From: Helopsaltes ochotensis
Lineage: Eukaryota > Chordata > Aves > Passeriformes > Locustellidae
Length of the DNA: 64,000 nt
Assembly (NCBI GenBank): GCA_013400155.1
Contig: VXBM01000094.1
Location: 951,163 to 1,015,162, forward strand
Direction of reading: 5' to 3'
Shown: piece after piece, positions 28,772 to 40,557 of the stretch
Position numbering within the stretch: position 1 is the stretch's first letter
How the letters are laid out: each line of letters begins with the position of its first letter
Translations under genes and position numbers: made by a program
The notes under the pieces: generated by a model
What the model was told of the DNA's origin: nothing
Databases searched by the model: none
Seen by the model: the letters and a program-made list of their open reading frames with translations, nothing else

Positions 28772-29062
28772 TTTACAAGAACAGGTAGTGATAGGACAAG
28801 GGGGAATGGTTTTAAAGTGGAAGAGAGTAGATTTAGATCAGATGTAAGGAAGACTTCCTTTCTTGTGAGGGTGGTGAGCCACTGGAACAGGTTGCCCAGA
28901 GAAGTTGTGGATGCCCCATCCCTGAAAGTGTTCAAGGCCAAGTTGGACAGCATTCTGAGCACTCTGTTCTACTGGGGGGTGTCCCTGCCCATGGCAGGGA
29001 GGTTGGAACCAGATGATCTTTAAGGTCCTTCCAACCAGAGACATTTTCTGATTCTATGAAAC
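28772..29062 (+). mobile_element. CR1 3' fragment
   Basis: It contains tgataggacaagggggaatgg, tttaaagtggaagagagtag, gatgtaaggaag, gggtggtgagccactggaac, aggttgcccagagaagttgtg, gatgccccatccctgaaagtg, ttcaaggccaagttggac and gcccatggcaggg. It ends gatgatctttaaggtccttc and ttctgattctatga. This is a well-preserved 3' end, less diverged than its neighbours. It is in sense orientation and is the source of a 102-codon open frame with RLPREVVDAPSLKVFKAKLD-like sequence, which is CR1 UTR rather than protein. Confidence 0.93.
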
Positions 29063-29451
29063 ACAGAATTGCGCCATTTGACTCATGAACAGATTTCATG
29101 ATGTTGCAGATCTGTGTGCACACGCTACTGTATCTGCCATCACAAATTTTTCTCCATTTGGAAATTATTTTAATTTGACATTTTAAAATAGTGGTGGGGT
29201 TATCTTCCCTAGAATTATATTGATTTTCTGTGTCAAAACCCATGTGATCATGTGATTTTGATACAGCATGCTGTGAAAGCTCAGCATTTTTTTGCATTTT
29301 CCCTTAAAGAAAGATTTCCATTCATGTGGTCTTGCATGGGGTTGACATAAGGAAAATATATGCATCCATCTGTACTACCAATTTTCAGATCAAGTTCTTT
29401 TGGGGGAAAAATTGCTTATGAAAATGATTGCATTTGCAGTATAGAACCAGA

Positions 29452-29645
29452 AGCATAGAATCATAGATTCATTTGGGTTGGAAGGGACTTCTAAAGGTCA
29501 TTTAGTCAAACCCTTTTACAGTGAGCAGAGACCTGTTCAACCTGTTCCAGTGTTTCACCACCCTAAAATTAAAAAATGTCTTCCTTACCTCTAATCTGAT
29601 CCTACCCTCTTTTATTTTAAAACAATTTCCCCCTGTCATATCAAA
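29452..29645 (-). mobile_element. CR1 3' fragment
   Basis: It begins catagaatcatagattcatt, gggttggaagggacttctaa, ggtcatttagtcaaaccc. It continues through caacctgttccagtgtttcac, caccctaaaattaaaaaatg, tcttccttacctctaatctg and atttccccctgtcatatca. This is the reverse complement of a CR1 3' end. It faces the copy at 28772-29062 about 400 bases away, giving a tail-to-tail pair. Confidence 0.9.
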
Positions 29646-31245
29646 GTATTGCGCTCAGGCTTGTCTCTTGATGTTTGAGATGGGGCTTGATTTGTTTTGA
29701 GTACTGATTTTATTGGTCCTCTGAACACTGAACCTCTGCTCAACAGTGGTGACTTTTTTGGGTAAGCCTGGGTTGTCTTGCAGTCAGATACTAAAGGGAG
29801 ATCTGTATGGTTTCATGTATATTGCTTACACTGTGTAAACTATTCAGATTGTGGATGGTTTTCCATTATGCTATGAAACTTCTTTGGAAAATATATTTCT
29901 TTTCATTAATTCCAGCTATAAATAAAGTAGTGGACAAACAGAGATGGGTGTAATGTTTCCTGTTGTGATCTTTGAGACAGGATATATGAATGAGTCATTC
30001 ATTTAAGTAGCAGTGCTGATAATGAAGACTTCAAGGAAGATATAAATCCTGTCATTGTGATCTGCCTGTGCTCAGGCTCTGGATCCTGAAAGCAACATTC
30101 CCAGACTATCCAGGTCTGCTGCAACACAGCCTGCTCTGGCATTGCCTGCCGATGCTTTGCCTGTTGACCCCTTTTACCATCAAAGCTTCTGAAAGCCAGA
30201 CTATTACTGTGCAAAGTGGACAGTCCTGATGTCTCTGGCAGTGATGCTGAAATGCATGCAGCCTCGCTGCTGGGGAGAAGGCAGGGCTGCTGCTCTTGGG
30301 AAGGAGGTAGAGAGTGATTCACTTTTTAAAATAAATGCCTCATTTCTGTGTTTGTGTGTGCACTGCAAGAGTTTTGGTGTGTTTTGTGTGTTACTGATGT
30401 CGTAGTACATGCGGTTGCTGCTTGTTTTCAGCTGATGTCTCCACTGCTCTTTTTCCCTCTCACAACTGAGTATCAGTTTCTGCCCTTGTCTGATCTACAA
30501 TTTCCACCCCCAGTAACTTATGCCTCCCACTATTTCTCGCAGAAAAATAATGAGTTGTACTGATTATTTTCCTTATTTCTTCCCACTTCCTCAGCACTAA
30601 GCCTCACTAGCCTTCCCACTCCAGAAAGGGGGAAGTGAAAATAGCAACAAAATTAGTAATTCTTCTGTGGCAGACTCTTATTTGCTACTGTCAGTGCTCT
30701 GCCACAGCTCCAGTTCCTGGGGAGAAGGGTTAAAATCCAAGCAGTTGCTGGAACCTTACATCTTACTGTACAGGAATTTATTAACACACCAGTTTTTTCA
30801 GTTGCACAGAGCTACTGAGGGGAGGCTTAAATACAATTTCCTTATGACTATATTAGCAAAGAGGAGCCAAACCACCTTCTTTGAAGAAATAAATGCTCTT
30901 TAGATCATTACTGCTTGCTGCTATAAACAAAGTAAAACAGAACAAAACTTTATTAGTTTAGGCAACAGATTTGTCAAATTAATTGCTTTTTAAGTATAGC
31001 ATTAAACTCTTGCTTTTATATGTCTGAGTTATTTAGAATACTTTTCTCTAGAAGAGCAGTAAAAGTAGACCCCCGTACTGAAAACAGTTTTCACAAATTT
31101 AAACTGGTAATACCAGGTCCATTTTGTTTCTATAAAAAATGTTTATAGCAAGTATGGAATACTCCATCTAGGTCTGATTTCCAACTGAAATCAGGTATTA
31201 CAGAGAATGTCAAACTAATGTGTTCTATCTGGTTAGCCATAATTT
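29646..31245 (+). other. ITGBL1: Unique intronic sequence
   Basis: There is no recognised repeat or exon. A GC-richer patch near 30040-30310 carries a 107-codon minus-strand frame with no domain that I recognise. Confidence 0.55.
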
Positions 31246-31246
31246 T

Positions 31247-31455
31247 GGGTGTTTTTTTTGTTTATTTGGGTTGGTGGGTTTTTTTTTGGGGGGGGGGGTT
31301 GTGTTGTTGATTTTTTTTGTTTTGTTTTGGGTTTTTTTTGGGGTTTTTGTGTGTGTGTGTGTGTGGTTTCTTGTTTGTTTGGTGTGAGGATGTTTTGGGT
31401 TTGGTTTTTTGTTGGTTGGTTGGTTGGTTTGGTTTGGGGATTTTTTTGTGTTTGC
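31247..31455. repeat. T/G-rich low-complexity tract with (GT)n and (TTGG)n
   Basis: One strand is nearly free of A and C for about 200 bases. It has long T runs, an 11-base G run near 31288, a GT dinucleotide array at 31349-31365, and TTGG units near 31411-31430. It generates long but meaningless frames on both strands, Phe/Gly/Val-rich on + and Lys/Asn/Pro/His-rich on -. Several runs of three or more Gs make a G-quadruplex possible on the + strand. Confidence 0.93.
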
Positions 31456-31960
31456 TAAACAGAACTCTGACATTTCCTGGAAAAAGGCTGGGATGCATTT
31501 TTAATAGTCTGTAAAAATCCATATGAGCAAACATGGTTTTAGCACTAATTCATAGCATGCTAAACTCAGAGATTGCATCCTAGTGCTGGAACAATATTTC
31601 TCACCACTAGGATTTGCCTCCTGCCTGTTCTTTCATATCACTTCAATCTCTCACAGTGAAAGCTATGAACAACAAATACTATTTTACACCTGCTGCAAAA
31701 CTTCATGGTTCATCTCCAGTGGTTGTTGCGAACCAAAGCCTAGGTTTTCCAGCTGAGTTTCTCTCCAGAGACAGCCACCCTCCCCTTCTTGGGGGAATGT
31801 GGGGATATGGCTTTTTTCATAACACCACTTCACATGCTGTCTGCTTTTAATATGCTAGTGCTCTGCTTCTCAGGGGCTGTAATCCTGCTTCTTTCTTGTA
31901 GACAAGAGGGTGGATTGCTAATGACTGCCTGAATTCAGATCCAAGGTGAAACTCAGAAGG
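31456..31960 (+). other. ITGBL1: Unclassified intronic sequence left of the LTR-like element
   Basis: It has slightly higher GC than its surroundings. I recognise no exon or repeat family, though part of it could belong to the same insertion as the LTR-like element. Confidence 0.4.
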
Positions 31961-32402
31961 TGCAACCACGCACCATGATCCTGAGGGTGGTTTGGTGCAA
32001 GTGTATAAAGATGCCTGGGGAAGGCTGACCTGAAACAGACTGAACAGAGCTAGACAACAAAGCAGATATTTATTGAAAGGCCTTTAAGGGTGCACCTTGG
32101 GCAGGACAGGGACTGACCAAGGCTACACCCAAGGTGAGCTTAGAATGGTCACAAAATGGACAGCCGGTCACGAGGTCTGACACTTTTGTAAGTTTTTGTC
32201 CATTTACATATTGGGGTTTAATTGTCCAGGTACAGCTTCAGGTTGTGAGGTCTCATCCTTCTTGTTTCTCCCTTGAGTCCACCATCGTTTATGCTTTTGG
32301 GACTGAAAGTTGTCCTTGGTCTTCAGCAGGAAAAGGATTTGTTTTGTCTACCTACTCTGTGAAGAGAGCTTACTAGCACTTAATATAAGGCTCAGAACTA
32401 CA
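31961..32402 (-). mobile_element. Solitary LTR-like element of an avian endogenous retrovirus (probable)
   Basis: Read from the minus strand, a segment starts TGTAGTTCTGAGCC at 32402 and has an AATAAA at 32074-32069. It then runs about 100 more bases to a possible CA at 31962-31961. This spacing is that of an LTR with U3, R with a polyadenylation signal, and U5. The interior (for example gggtgcaccttgggcagg, ggtcacaaaatggacagccg, tccatttacatattggggtt on +) resembles an LTR family that I associate with songbird genomes. I see no adjacent internal coding region and no clear target-site duplication, so I infer a solo LTR. The left boundary and the family name are uncertain. Confidence 0.5.
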
Positions 32403-33085
32403 CCCCTAGGCAGCACAGAATCTGAAAAACATGAGAGCTAAAATTTAAGGCATCAGTAAGATGTAGGGTGGCCATAGCAGTGACAAAAAAATTGTTCTCA
32501 GACAAGAACTGGTAAGGCTGGTGAAATTTTGAACCATGGTGGTGCTGGAAATAGTGTTTCTTTCTGTTGGCTCAATGGTCTGTAAAATGATATATTTCTT
32601 CATACTTCAGCAAGGTGAATGTCTTGATTAATCTGAGTGGCCTTTCTATGGAAATTGAATCTGATTATGTATTATGGAAAATATATTGGCTTTTTCTTTA
32701 GATAAATTCACTTTGACTTGGAAAGAAGTTCTTTTGCTTTTAGAGGATAAGGTAGCATTTCTCTCTCTTCACACCACTGCTTGACCTAGGTATTGTGTTT
32801 AATTCTCTTTTAATGACACTTTTCTACAAATTGGAAATTTTTTTCTGAAAATACCTGGGTTTCCATTTGCTGGAACATCTTCCTCAGAATTACTCATCCT
32901 CATCCCTTTGGCATACCTTTGTATTTTTGAGATTAATTCCCCTCATTTTGGGAAGTGTCAGTCACAGGGTCTCCTTTCTTTTTTCTTTCTTTTGGTTGAT
33001 CATTTATCTTTCTATTCTCTCACCCTTTCCCACTTATTCTTCTGCGAGCTCTGCTGCTTACCTGCCTCCACTGCCTATTCCTCAG
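32403..33085 (+). other. ITGBL1: Unique intronic sequence
   Basis: There is no recognised exon. It includes a pyrimidine-rich stretch near 32965-33085 that gives overlapping chance frames. Confidence 0.55.
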
Positions 33086-33424
33086 GGATGAGAGCAGACC
33101 TCATCACTCTCTAAAACTACCCGAAAAGAGGTTGTAGCAAATTGTTCTCTACAAGAAGTAGAGCAAGAGGAAATGGCCTAAAGTTGCATCAGATAAAGTT
33201 TTTAGACAGAATATTGGGAAAAGTTTCTTCACTGAAAGGGTGGTCAGGCAGAGGAACTGGCTGCCTGGGGAAGTAGTTGAGTCACCATCCCTGAAGGTAT
33301 TTAAAAGACATAGAGTTGTTGCACTTAAAGACATGTTTTAGTGGTGGCCTTGGCAGTGATGCATTAATGGTTGGACTTTGTATTCTTAGAGATCTTTTCC
33401 AACCTAAATGATTCTGTGATTCAG
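33086..33424 (+). mobile_element. CR1 3' fragment
   Basis: It contains gagcagacctcatcactctc, aactacccgaaaagaggttg, aagaggaaatggcctaaagt, tttcttcactgaaagggtgg, ctggctgcctggggaagtag, ttgagtcaccatccctgaag and gtatttaaaagacatag. It then has gacatgttttagtggtggcc, ttggcagtgatgcattaatg, and ends gatcttttccaacctaaatg, attctgtgattc. This is a typical CR1 3' region in sense orientation. Confidence 0.93.
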
Positions 33425-36400
33425 TCCTTTGCAGACATCTTTGCTCTTCTTTCCTTCCATTTTGAATCTTAATTTCTCAGGGTGTTGGGATCCTAGCCAA
33501 CAACTCCAAACTTATCCTTCAAGCTTTATTCTTTTGCGTAAATGAAGAATATCAGATCATCAGATTTTTTTTTATCTGCCATAAGGAAAAGAATGAAAAG
33601 GTACTGCAGAACTGGCTCGTTCAATTTACATATAGGGGAAGTAATCTAGCTCACATTAAAGTGGTTAATAATATGAATTTTGTGGGCCATATTTACATTG
33701 AATCAGTCTGTGTTTCCACTCACACAATTTCATAGGTGAGTCTCTCTATAGGGATTGCATAGGGCTGTACTACCTCATCTAGGTCTGCGCTGTCAAAATC
33801 TTCTTTTTTACCAGATTTACAAGGTTTCAGTATATCTGGCCTTAACTCTACTCACATATGATTTCATTATCCATTCAGATTAAGCCTTCGTCCTTATCTC
33901 TCCCATTAGTCTGGGTATACTTTCTTTGGTGGAACTTAGCTTACATTTCTTACATGTACATATTCCAGAGCATACTTACCATAATGTAAGAGGTTGTTTT
34001 AATGGTCTTCCCTTCTCTGTTACTCCTTCATTCTGCTACCTCTGAAACCATTCAGATATTTTTTCCTGCTCCTACCTTTAAGTGTGAAAGCACTAAAAAA
34101 GAAAGAAATAGCTCCCAGGAACTTCTCCCACCTTTAAATTGACATCTCCATTGTGTTTCTGCTTTGTTGTCTTTCACTGTTTTACCGGTGGGCTTTAGTT
34201 AAGGTTAAAAATGTACTGAAATAAACTTATATAGGATTTATTTCAAAAACGTAGTTTGTGGGAAGAGTTGAGTCCTTTCATTCCTCTCCCCTGGAATAAC
34301 CTTGCTCTAAAGTTCTGAAGAACTGTTCTTAAGTGGCTAGAGGGGATAGGGAGTTGCATTTACCTTCAAATTTCATAATAGTGACCTCTGTTTCTGAGAA
34401 CACTGTGTTCTCCACACATTCATTAGTGGGAAATAGGCAGATTTAGTTTACAGTTTACTGGATGTGCTTAGAAAAAGTACTTTGGGGGATAAAATGTACA
34501 CAGATTGCTAAAGCAGGTAGCTTTGATGCATTCTTTCTCTATGCAGAAAGATGAAAACCTTCAGGGTTCACTGGATAGGCCCAGATTTCCCTGCTCAGTT
34601 GTTCTTTGGCCAGCCAGATATATTTTGCTAGACTATTACAGTGAATATTGCTTTTTCCTTGAAAGGAGTGCTTTTTTTTTTTTTTTCCTAGCCAGCAATC
34701 TCATTTCTGATGAAGTTTTAAATATTTAATAGAGCAATTGGTCTGTAGAAAGAACTATTTGCATTGTCTTTGTTTTCTTACATGATGACTGAGGAGATTG
34801 AGAAAGCAGTACTTTGCATAGTATCTGTACTTATTTCCAAAACTGAAGAGGATAGATGTTTTCAATTTAGTGTAAAATTCCCTACAGTACTTACCAGGCT
34901 TTACAGTCTTAACATTTTTAATCACTTGTAAAAGATCGTCTTACTCCCTGATTTATATAATAGATCTTAGTTTTTCTATTTTTGCTTCATTTGACTTCAG
35001 AATATTTCCAATGCTCTAAAGAAATTGACATTTTGTTAATCTTACTTTAATCTTTAAATTTTCCATGTATCAATGTTGATAACAGTATCACTTTTTAAAC
35101 AGTGACTTTTAAAGACAGAAAAGTCATAAACCAAAAAAGATACAATATTTAATATCATGCATATGATGGAAATTTTTGTCAAAATCTTGTTGACTAAAGT
35201 TTTCAAGGGACTAATGACTGGTCATGAGTTATGAATTCTCCAGCTGCTGGAGGGCTTTTAATGTTTTCTGTGGAATGCCCAGGACTCTTCTTTATTTCTC
35301 TTCCCTCTTGAGAGAAAATATAAGGCAGAATTGAGTTTTATATAGCTTCCATGGCACTCCCAGAAGTTCTTGTGTGGTAGTCTAACAGCTCTGGGAATTT
35401 AATGGGAAAAATACTTTCTCATTCCCTGGTTTCCATTCAGTTTCAAACACCTCTTTTGTCCATTGATGGTGTTTCCTCCTCTCCTGTCCAGTGCCTGACA
35501 CTGGCCAAGGGCTGAGACTCTTCCAGACATCACTGTTTTCAGTGGGCTGCCCCACTGAGAACAGACACAGAGCAGTTGGTGGCAGAGTGAGTCAGACTGA
35601 AAGCAGGTGGTACAGAAAGTCCAGGTTGGCTGCACAACAAGACTGCAGCATTTTGCATCTACAACTTAAACAAACAGGTTAATCTGTTGATTGTGGCTAA
35701 CCAGCAAAGTAAAGGCCAGTTCCAGCCAAGGCAGAAATTTTGGCAGGAGCAATCTTCTTTAGCAGTGATCTATATTGAATCCATCTTTTTTGTGGAGGAA
35801 ATAGGGGACCTCTCACTGGTAGGTTTTCATTACTTGTTGCATGTGTTTCAACTAGCTTGAAAGCTGCTGTCTCTGATTGCTGGGTTTTATTCAGGCCATC
35901 CAAACAGGAGGCTGAGTACAGATATATGTGGCTACCTGTTCTCTCCAACTCAGTCTAACCAATGTCCTTGCCTGCTCATGAGGTTCTATCAAGACAGATG
36001 AGTGAAGAGGGAATTACTTTCAAGGACTTTAAACAAGTGCACATCTCTAGAGGGATACATAATGTGCCTGGCTGGTCACTTGAGAACCCTTGGGCCACTG
36101 GTTTGTCATTGCTGTGCACTCCTCTTGAAACCTGTAAACCCAGGCTTATTTGCAATGAAGAATTTACTACTAATACTTCAAAACATAGAGTGGGGAAATG
36201 AAGGATTGTGTTGTTTTCTGTAGATAAACTTTGCATTTAGAAAGCTGATACTCCATTCAAACTCCTTCAAAAGCTTTGTTCCATATTGGATACTTTTCTA
36301 CAGAGACAGCCTTTTTGGATGCTGGGAAAAAGCATTATTTCACAGATGCCATTAAATTTGGGGCAAAGATTTTAAGAGCCATAAGGCTCTTAGATCATCT

Positions 36401-39246
36401 CTACAACTGATTAGAGAGCCTTGTAACAAGAGGATAGTGCACAATCTGGCCAGTTGGCAGCAAAAAAGGAAAAATTTGCTTAAGAGTAAGGGTAAGAGCA
36501 TTTTAGCTTGGAACAACTCAGTAGATGATGCAGTTGCTAGGAAATGTCTTTCATTTCTGGAAAAAGTCTTGAGGTGAAAGCTAATCAATAAGGTAGGTAC
36601 AGTGTGATATCATTTGTTGCCATGGTTTCTGAACTTAGCAGTCTGTTATCTGCAAATAGTATTGATGGTTGCTATGCAGTTGAATTTTTTCATATTGTTG
36701 TTTTACTGTTATTGAGCACTTTAATCTTAGCTAAAGCTTCAAAGAGCAGACCACTTAGGAGTTTAAATGTTTTAATAGATAGGCTTCTATTGCAACCCTA
36801 AAATATCTTGAATTTTACTATCTAATAAACAACAGGCATCAGCAGGAAGTGAACAAGGTTAACATTTTGGTGATTAAATTTCCACAAAGCAGTTGACATT
36901 TTCTAGTAAACTAATCTGCAAATTAAATACCTCGTGGAATTAGTGCTGTGACTCTTTACATGGCAGATTGTGTTAAAAATGGAGTAAGCGGCCAATCCTC
37001 TGGATGATAAGGCAGTCAAATGTATAAAGCTCTAAATGGCTGAAAAGCCATCACAGCTTCTTGAACAATGGCCTTGTGTTTCATGTATCTTTCACTGTGG
37101 GATGTACCTCTTTATTAGAAAACATTTTGTAGCAGCTTATGCCAAGCATCAGGCAGCTGAATAGGCTGAAAAGGAAATGAGCCTTATTTTTCCTAATAGT
37201 TGTCAAGGTGAAGAGAAAGCATTCTTAGGTCAGATCCTTTAAATCAAACATACCTTAATTTTTAGTGTTCTATGGAGATGTTAGTTTTCATAGAATGCTT
37301 TATATCCTTTGCTTGATTCAGTGGCATCTCTTTGCAGTATTTTTTCTTCTTAGTTTGAATTTTTGAAAGCATTTTGAGGGGGAAGAATGAAAAAGAGATG
37401 GGCAGAGGAAGGGAATTTAAAAATCAGACAATGGCTTACTGAATTCTAGGGTTTGTACATCTTCAGAGTGAAATTTGCCATGCTATTTTTCTCTTTTTCC
37501 CCAATGTATTCCTTCTCCTCCCCTTCAATTTCCACTGTTCTCTGCCTTAACAACACATTTCTTTAGAAAGTGTTTTGCCACCTTCTTTCTTGTCTTCTTC
37601 ACACATCTCTTCTCTGTGTGGTAACTTTGACTATCACCTCTCTTTCGAAGGGAGAAGTAATTGCCTTCCTAGTCCTACTTGTCACCTTAATATAGTGAGT
37701 GAACTGTCAAGGATGCACCCCCAGTAGGAGAACCTGAGGAAGATGTCACCAGGAAAAGTGATGCATATGGCTAAAATCCTGCTCCTGCAAAGCAGGCAGG
37801 GGTGTTCTGGATGACTCCTCTCCTGGAACTCCTCTAGAAATTCCCTGTTGGCTGTGCAGAAATGCAATAGGAGTTTTCGAGTGCATCTTAAAGCAGGGCT
37901 ACTGAGAGCAGGCAGATGGAGGAGACATGTCAGCTTGATGATGATAGCAGATGCCAAGTTAACAATCTGAAAAGGAAACTAGCAGTGCAGCAGTACTTCT
38001 TACCAAAATTTTTAAAGAGAGGGAGGGGAAAAATTGAAAAACAAAAAATAGAAAAAAAGGAAGGCAGCATGGAAAAGGAGCTACAAATCAGTATTGCTGA
38101 CTGGCAGGAGCTCTAAAAGACTATCTGATGCTAAATTGTAAAGTGGTATTGTTGAGTGGAATTATCTAAAGAAGTATTTCACTATTAAGCTGTCACAAAG
38201 AAAAAAGCATTTACTTCAGGTGCCATATGCCAACTGTGCAATCAGCCTTCCAGTCATACATCGTGTGTGTTCTAAAGCTGGGGGACAAGTCTCAGTTGTT
38301 TGAAGTTGTTCTTGCATAACACTTGCTTTTACAATACTGGATATTCAGTTGCTTGCACTGTTGTGAAAGTTGCATCGTTTGGGATAGCATACTTTTATTT
38401 CTTGAGATCTTTTTGTCTTAGGGTTGTTTGGGGTTTTTCTGTTTTGAGGTTTTATACCCTTAAGGACAAACTAAACTGACAGACCCTTTTTGGTGCTCTT
38501 ACACATCATAAAGCAATTCAATTTTTAAAAAACAAAAAGTAACATACTTTTTCTGTCTAAAAACATATGCCCATGATACCTATTATAGAAGGGAAATCTT
38601 GGTACTTTGTACTAGTGAACAACTTGATTAAGCACGCAGTAGTGGAAAGTCTCAGGCAGCTTTAACAAAAGACTTTCTTAATTTGTGATGAATTTCTGCT
38701 GTTTTTCTTAGGCCAAATATTTACATTCATTTATATCCATTTATCTCAGACCTGTTGATAGTGCTGAATGTAGTAGTTCATGCAGTTATTTCAGCTGAGA
38801 GGTGACCGGTAAGACTAAGAAAAATACAGATATTTAACCCAATTATATACGCCAGCTACTGTTCATGCTATTTAAATAAAAATCTCAGAACTTGCTGTTA
38901 AAAGTTTACTTTGGAGTACAAAATTCTTGGAAAAAGGGAGCACGAAATTCTGAAGTTTGGGAATTACTTTAGGTTTATTAAAGCCATTTTCATTTCATTT
39001 TATGTTGGTATGATTCAGCTAAGCCCTTCTCTGGAGCTTTTATATCTTTAGTTGAGGTTATGGGTCAGTCATGCTGCAAATAATCTCTTTTTATGAGTAG
39101 ACTCAAGGCATGTTTACTTTCTGTATACTGATTTAGAAAGAGAAAGCTAGTTCCCAATCCAAACCCAAACAAGTAGTTCTTGTAATAACTGCCGAATGTT
39201 TTTTCTTATGTATGAGGAGATAAATGTATAAATTTATAAATGCATT

Positions 39247-39248
<2 letters not shown>
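33425..39248 (+). other. ITGBL1: Unique intronic sequence, no gene seen
   Basis: This is AT-rich with scattered GC-richer patches, for example 35395-36180 and 37690-37920. The frames at 35399-36236 overlap each other on both strands and show no known domain or cysteine-rich EGF pattern. I recognise no repeat family here. Confidence 0.6.

Positions 39249-39298
<50 letters not shown>
39249..39298. repeat. Poly(A) tract, 50 bases
   Basis: An uninterrupted run of 50 As follows tgcattgc. It could be an expanded mononucleotide repeat or the tail of a retroposed sequence on its left. I see no target-site duplication that would decide. Run length in assemblies is often unreliable. Confidence 0.9.
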
Positions 39299-39300
<2 letters not shown>

Positions 39301-40524
39301 GCTTCTTGCTTGAACATTTTGTGGAAAAACCAACTGTCACCCAATTTTCAAATTATGTTCACAAAACTAAGTCCTTCACCCCAAGCCCTTAACGGCCTAG
39401 TAAAGAAATTCTGTGCAAGAAAAGAAATCCTTTGTGGTTCTTGTATCTTGTACTGATATAAGTTCATAAAGCTTTTTGAGAAGAGGAATTTTTTTTCCAT
39501 CATAGCTGCAGATACAGATTCATATCTTTCTTGCCTAAAGTTCTTGTAAGAAACTAATCCCCAGGTTTTCATCAGTCAGATATTCATGCATTTGAAGAGG
39601 TTCTAAGGATACTTTTGTACATACTTAAGATGCTTCCAAAGGTTCCCTTTTTCTGGCACCTCATAAACCACCCAACCAACCATATCCAAGAAATGCCAGC
39701 ATTTTAAAACCCAAGGATCCTTTCAAGAATAAGGCAGAATTATTTTTTGTCTAGTCAGTGCATTTTTATATGATTTTTTTAAAGCCATTCTAGATGGGAA
39801 TTAATTCCAGGCAATATTAGGAATAGGAGAAGATACAAAATACACAACGCATGGCCAATGAAAAATCTGTAGCTGTTTCCCACTTGAGTCTAAATTTCTC
39901 CACATTGATCAAGCTCACCTGGAATGTGCTGCTCTGAACACCTCAGACTGAGCAAGGCACGATGATATTGCCCACCCCATTTTTGGCAAGTGTTGCATTT
40001 TGTTTGCCAATTTTGTGGTACTGTTTTTCCCCTTTACTGGTCTTTTATTTCCTCCACCACTCAATCACTGGATTTTCTTTTGCCTTACTTGAATCTGCTA
40101 CCTGCTATTACTTCCTTCAGCCACATCTGCTTCCCCTTACCCTTTATATCCACTGAAACTTTGTGATCTTCTGTACAAATCTTCCCATCCCCCTTCTCTG
40201 ATTTGCCATTTCTGAACATTGTTTTAGATCATCTTGCTCACATCCAGCATGAAATGAGTTCTGTTGGCACAAAGACACAGCAGCTTTACTGAATGTGCTC
40301 AAGTTGCCTGAGATTATCCGATAAAAAAGAAATTGCAATTTCTGATAGGCAATGCTTTCAGATGTTAAGCCTGGGACAGCCATGGGGCAGGAAAGTCCTT
40401 ACTAAAGGCAGATTCCCTCCTATTTATCAGTAGCCTGAAACATCATTTTTTTGATATGGCAAATAAACCTGTCTTGCTTTTACCACAGTCTCAGTGCAAT
40501 TTGGCACTGTATTCCTTACACATT

Positions 40525-40557
40525 AAATAAATAAATAAATAAAGGCTTTATTTATTT
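40525..40557. repeat. (AAAT)n microsatellite with a palindrome
   Basis: Four to five AAAT units run into a perfect 12-base inverted repeat around a single central base: aaataaataaag at 40533-40544, g, then ctttatttattt at 40546-40557. Confidence 0.85.

Noticed and set aside
28715..29044. 102-codon + frame with RLPREVVDAPSLKVF
   Set aside because: This is translated CR1 3' UTR, seen in many copies in bird genomes.
31225..31534. Lys/Asn/Pro/His-rich and Phe/Gly/Val-rich frames on opposite strands
   Set aside because: They are artefacts of the T/G-rich low-complexity tract.
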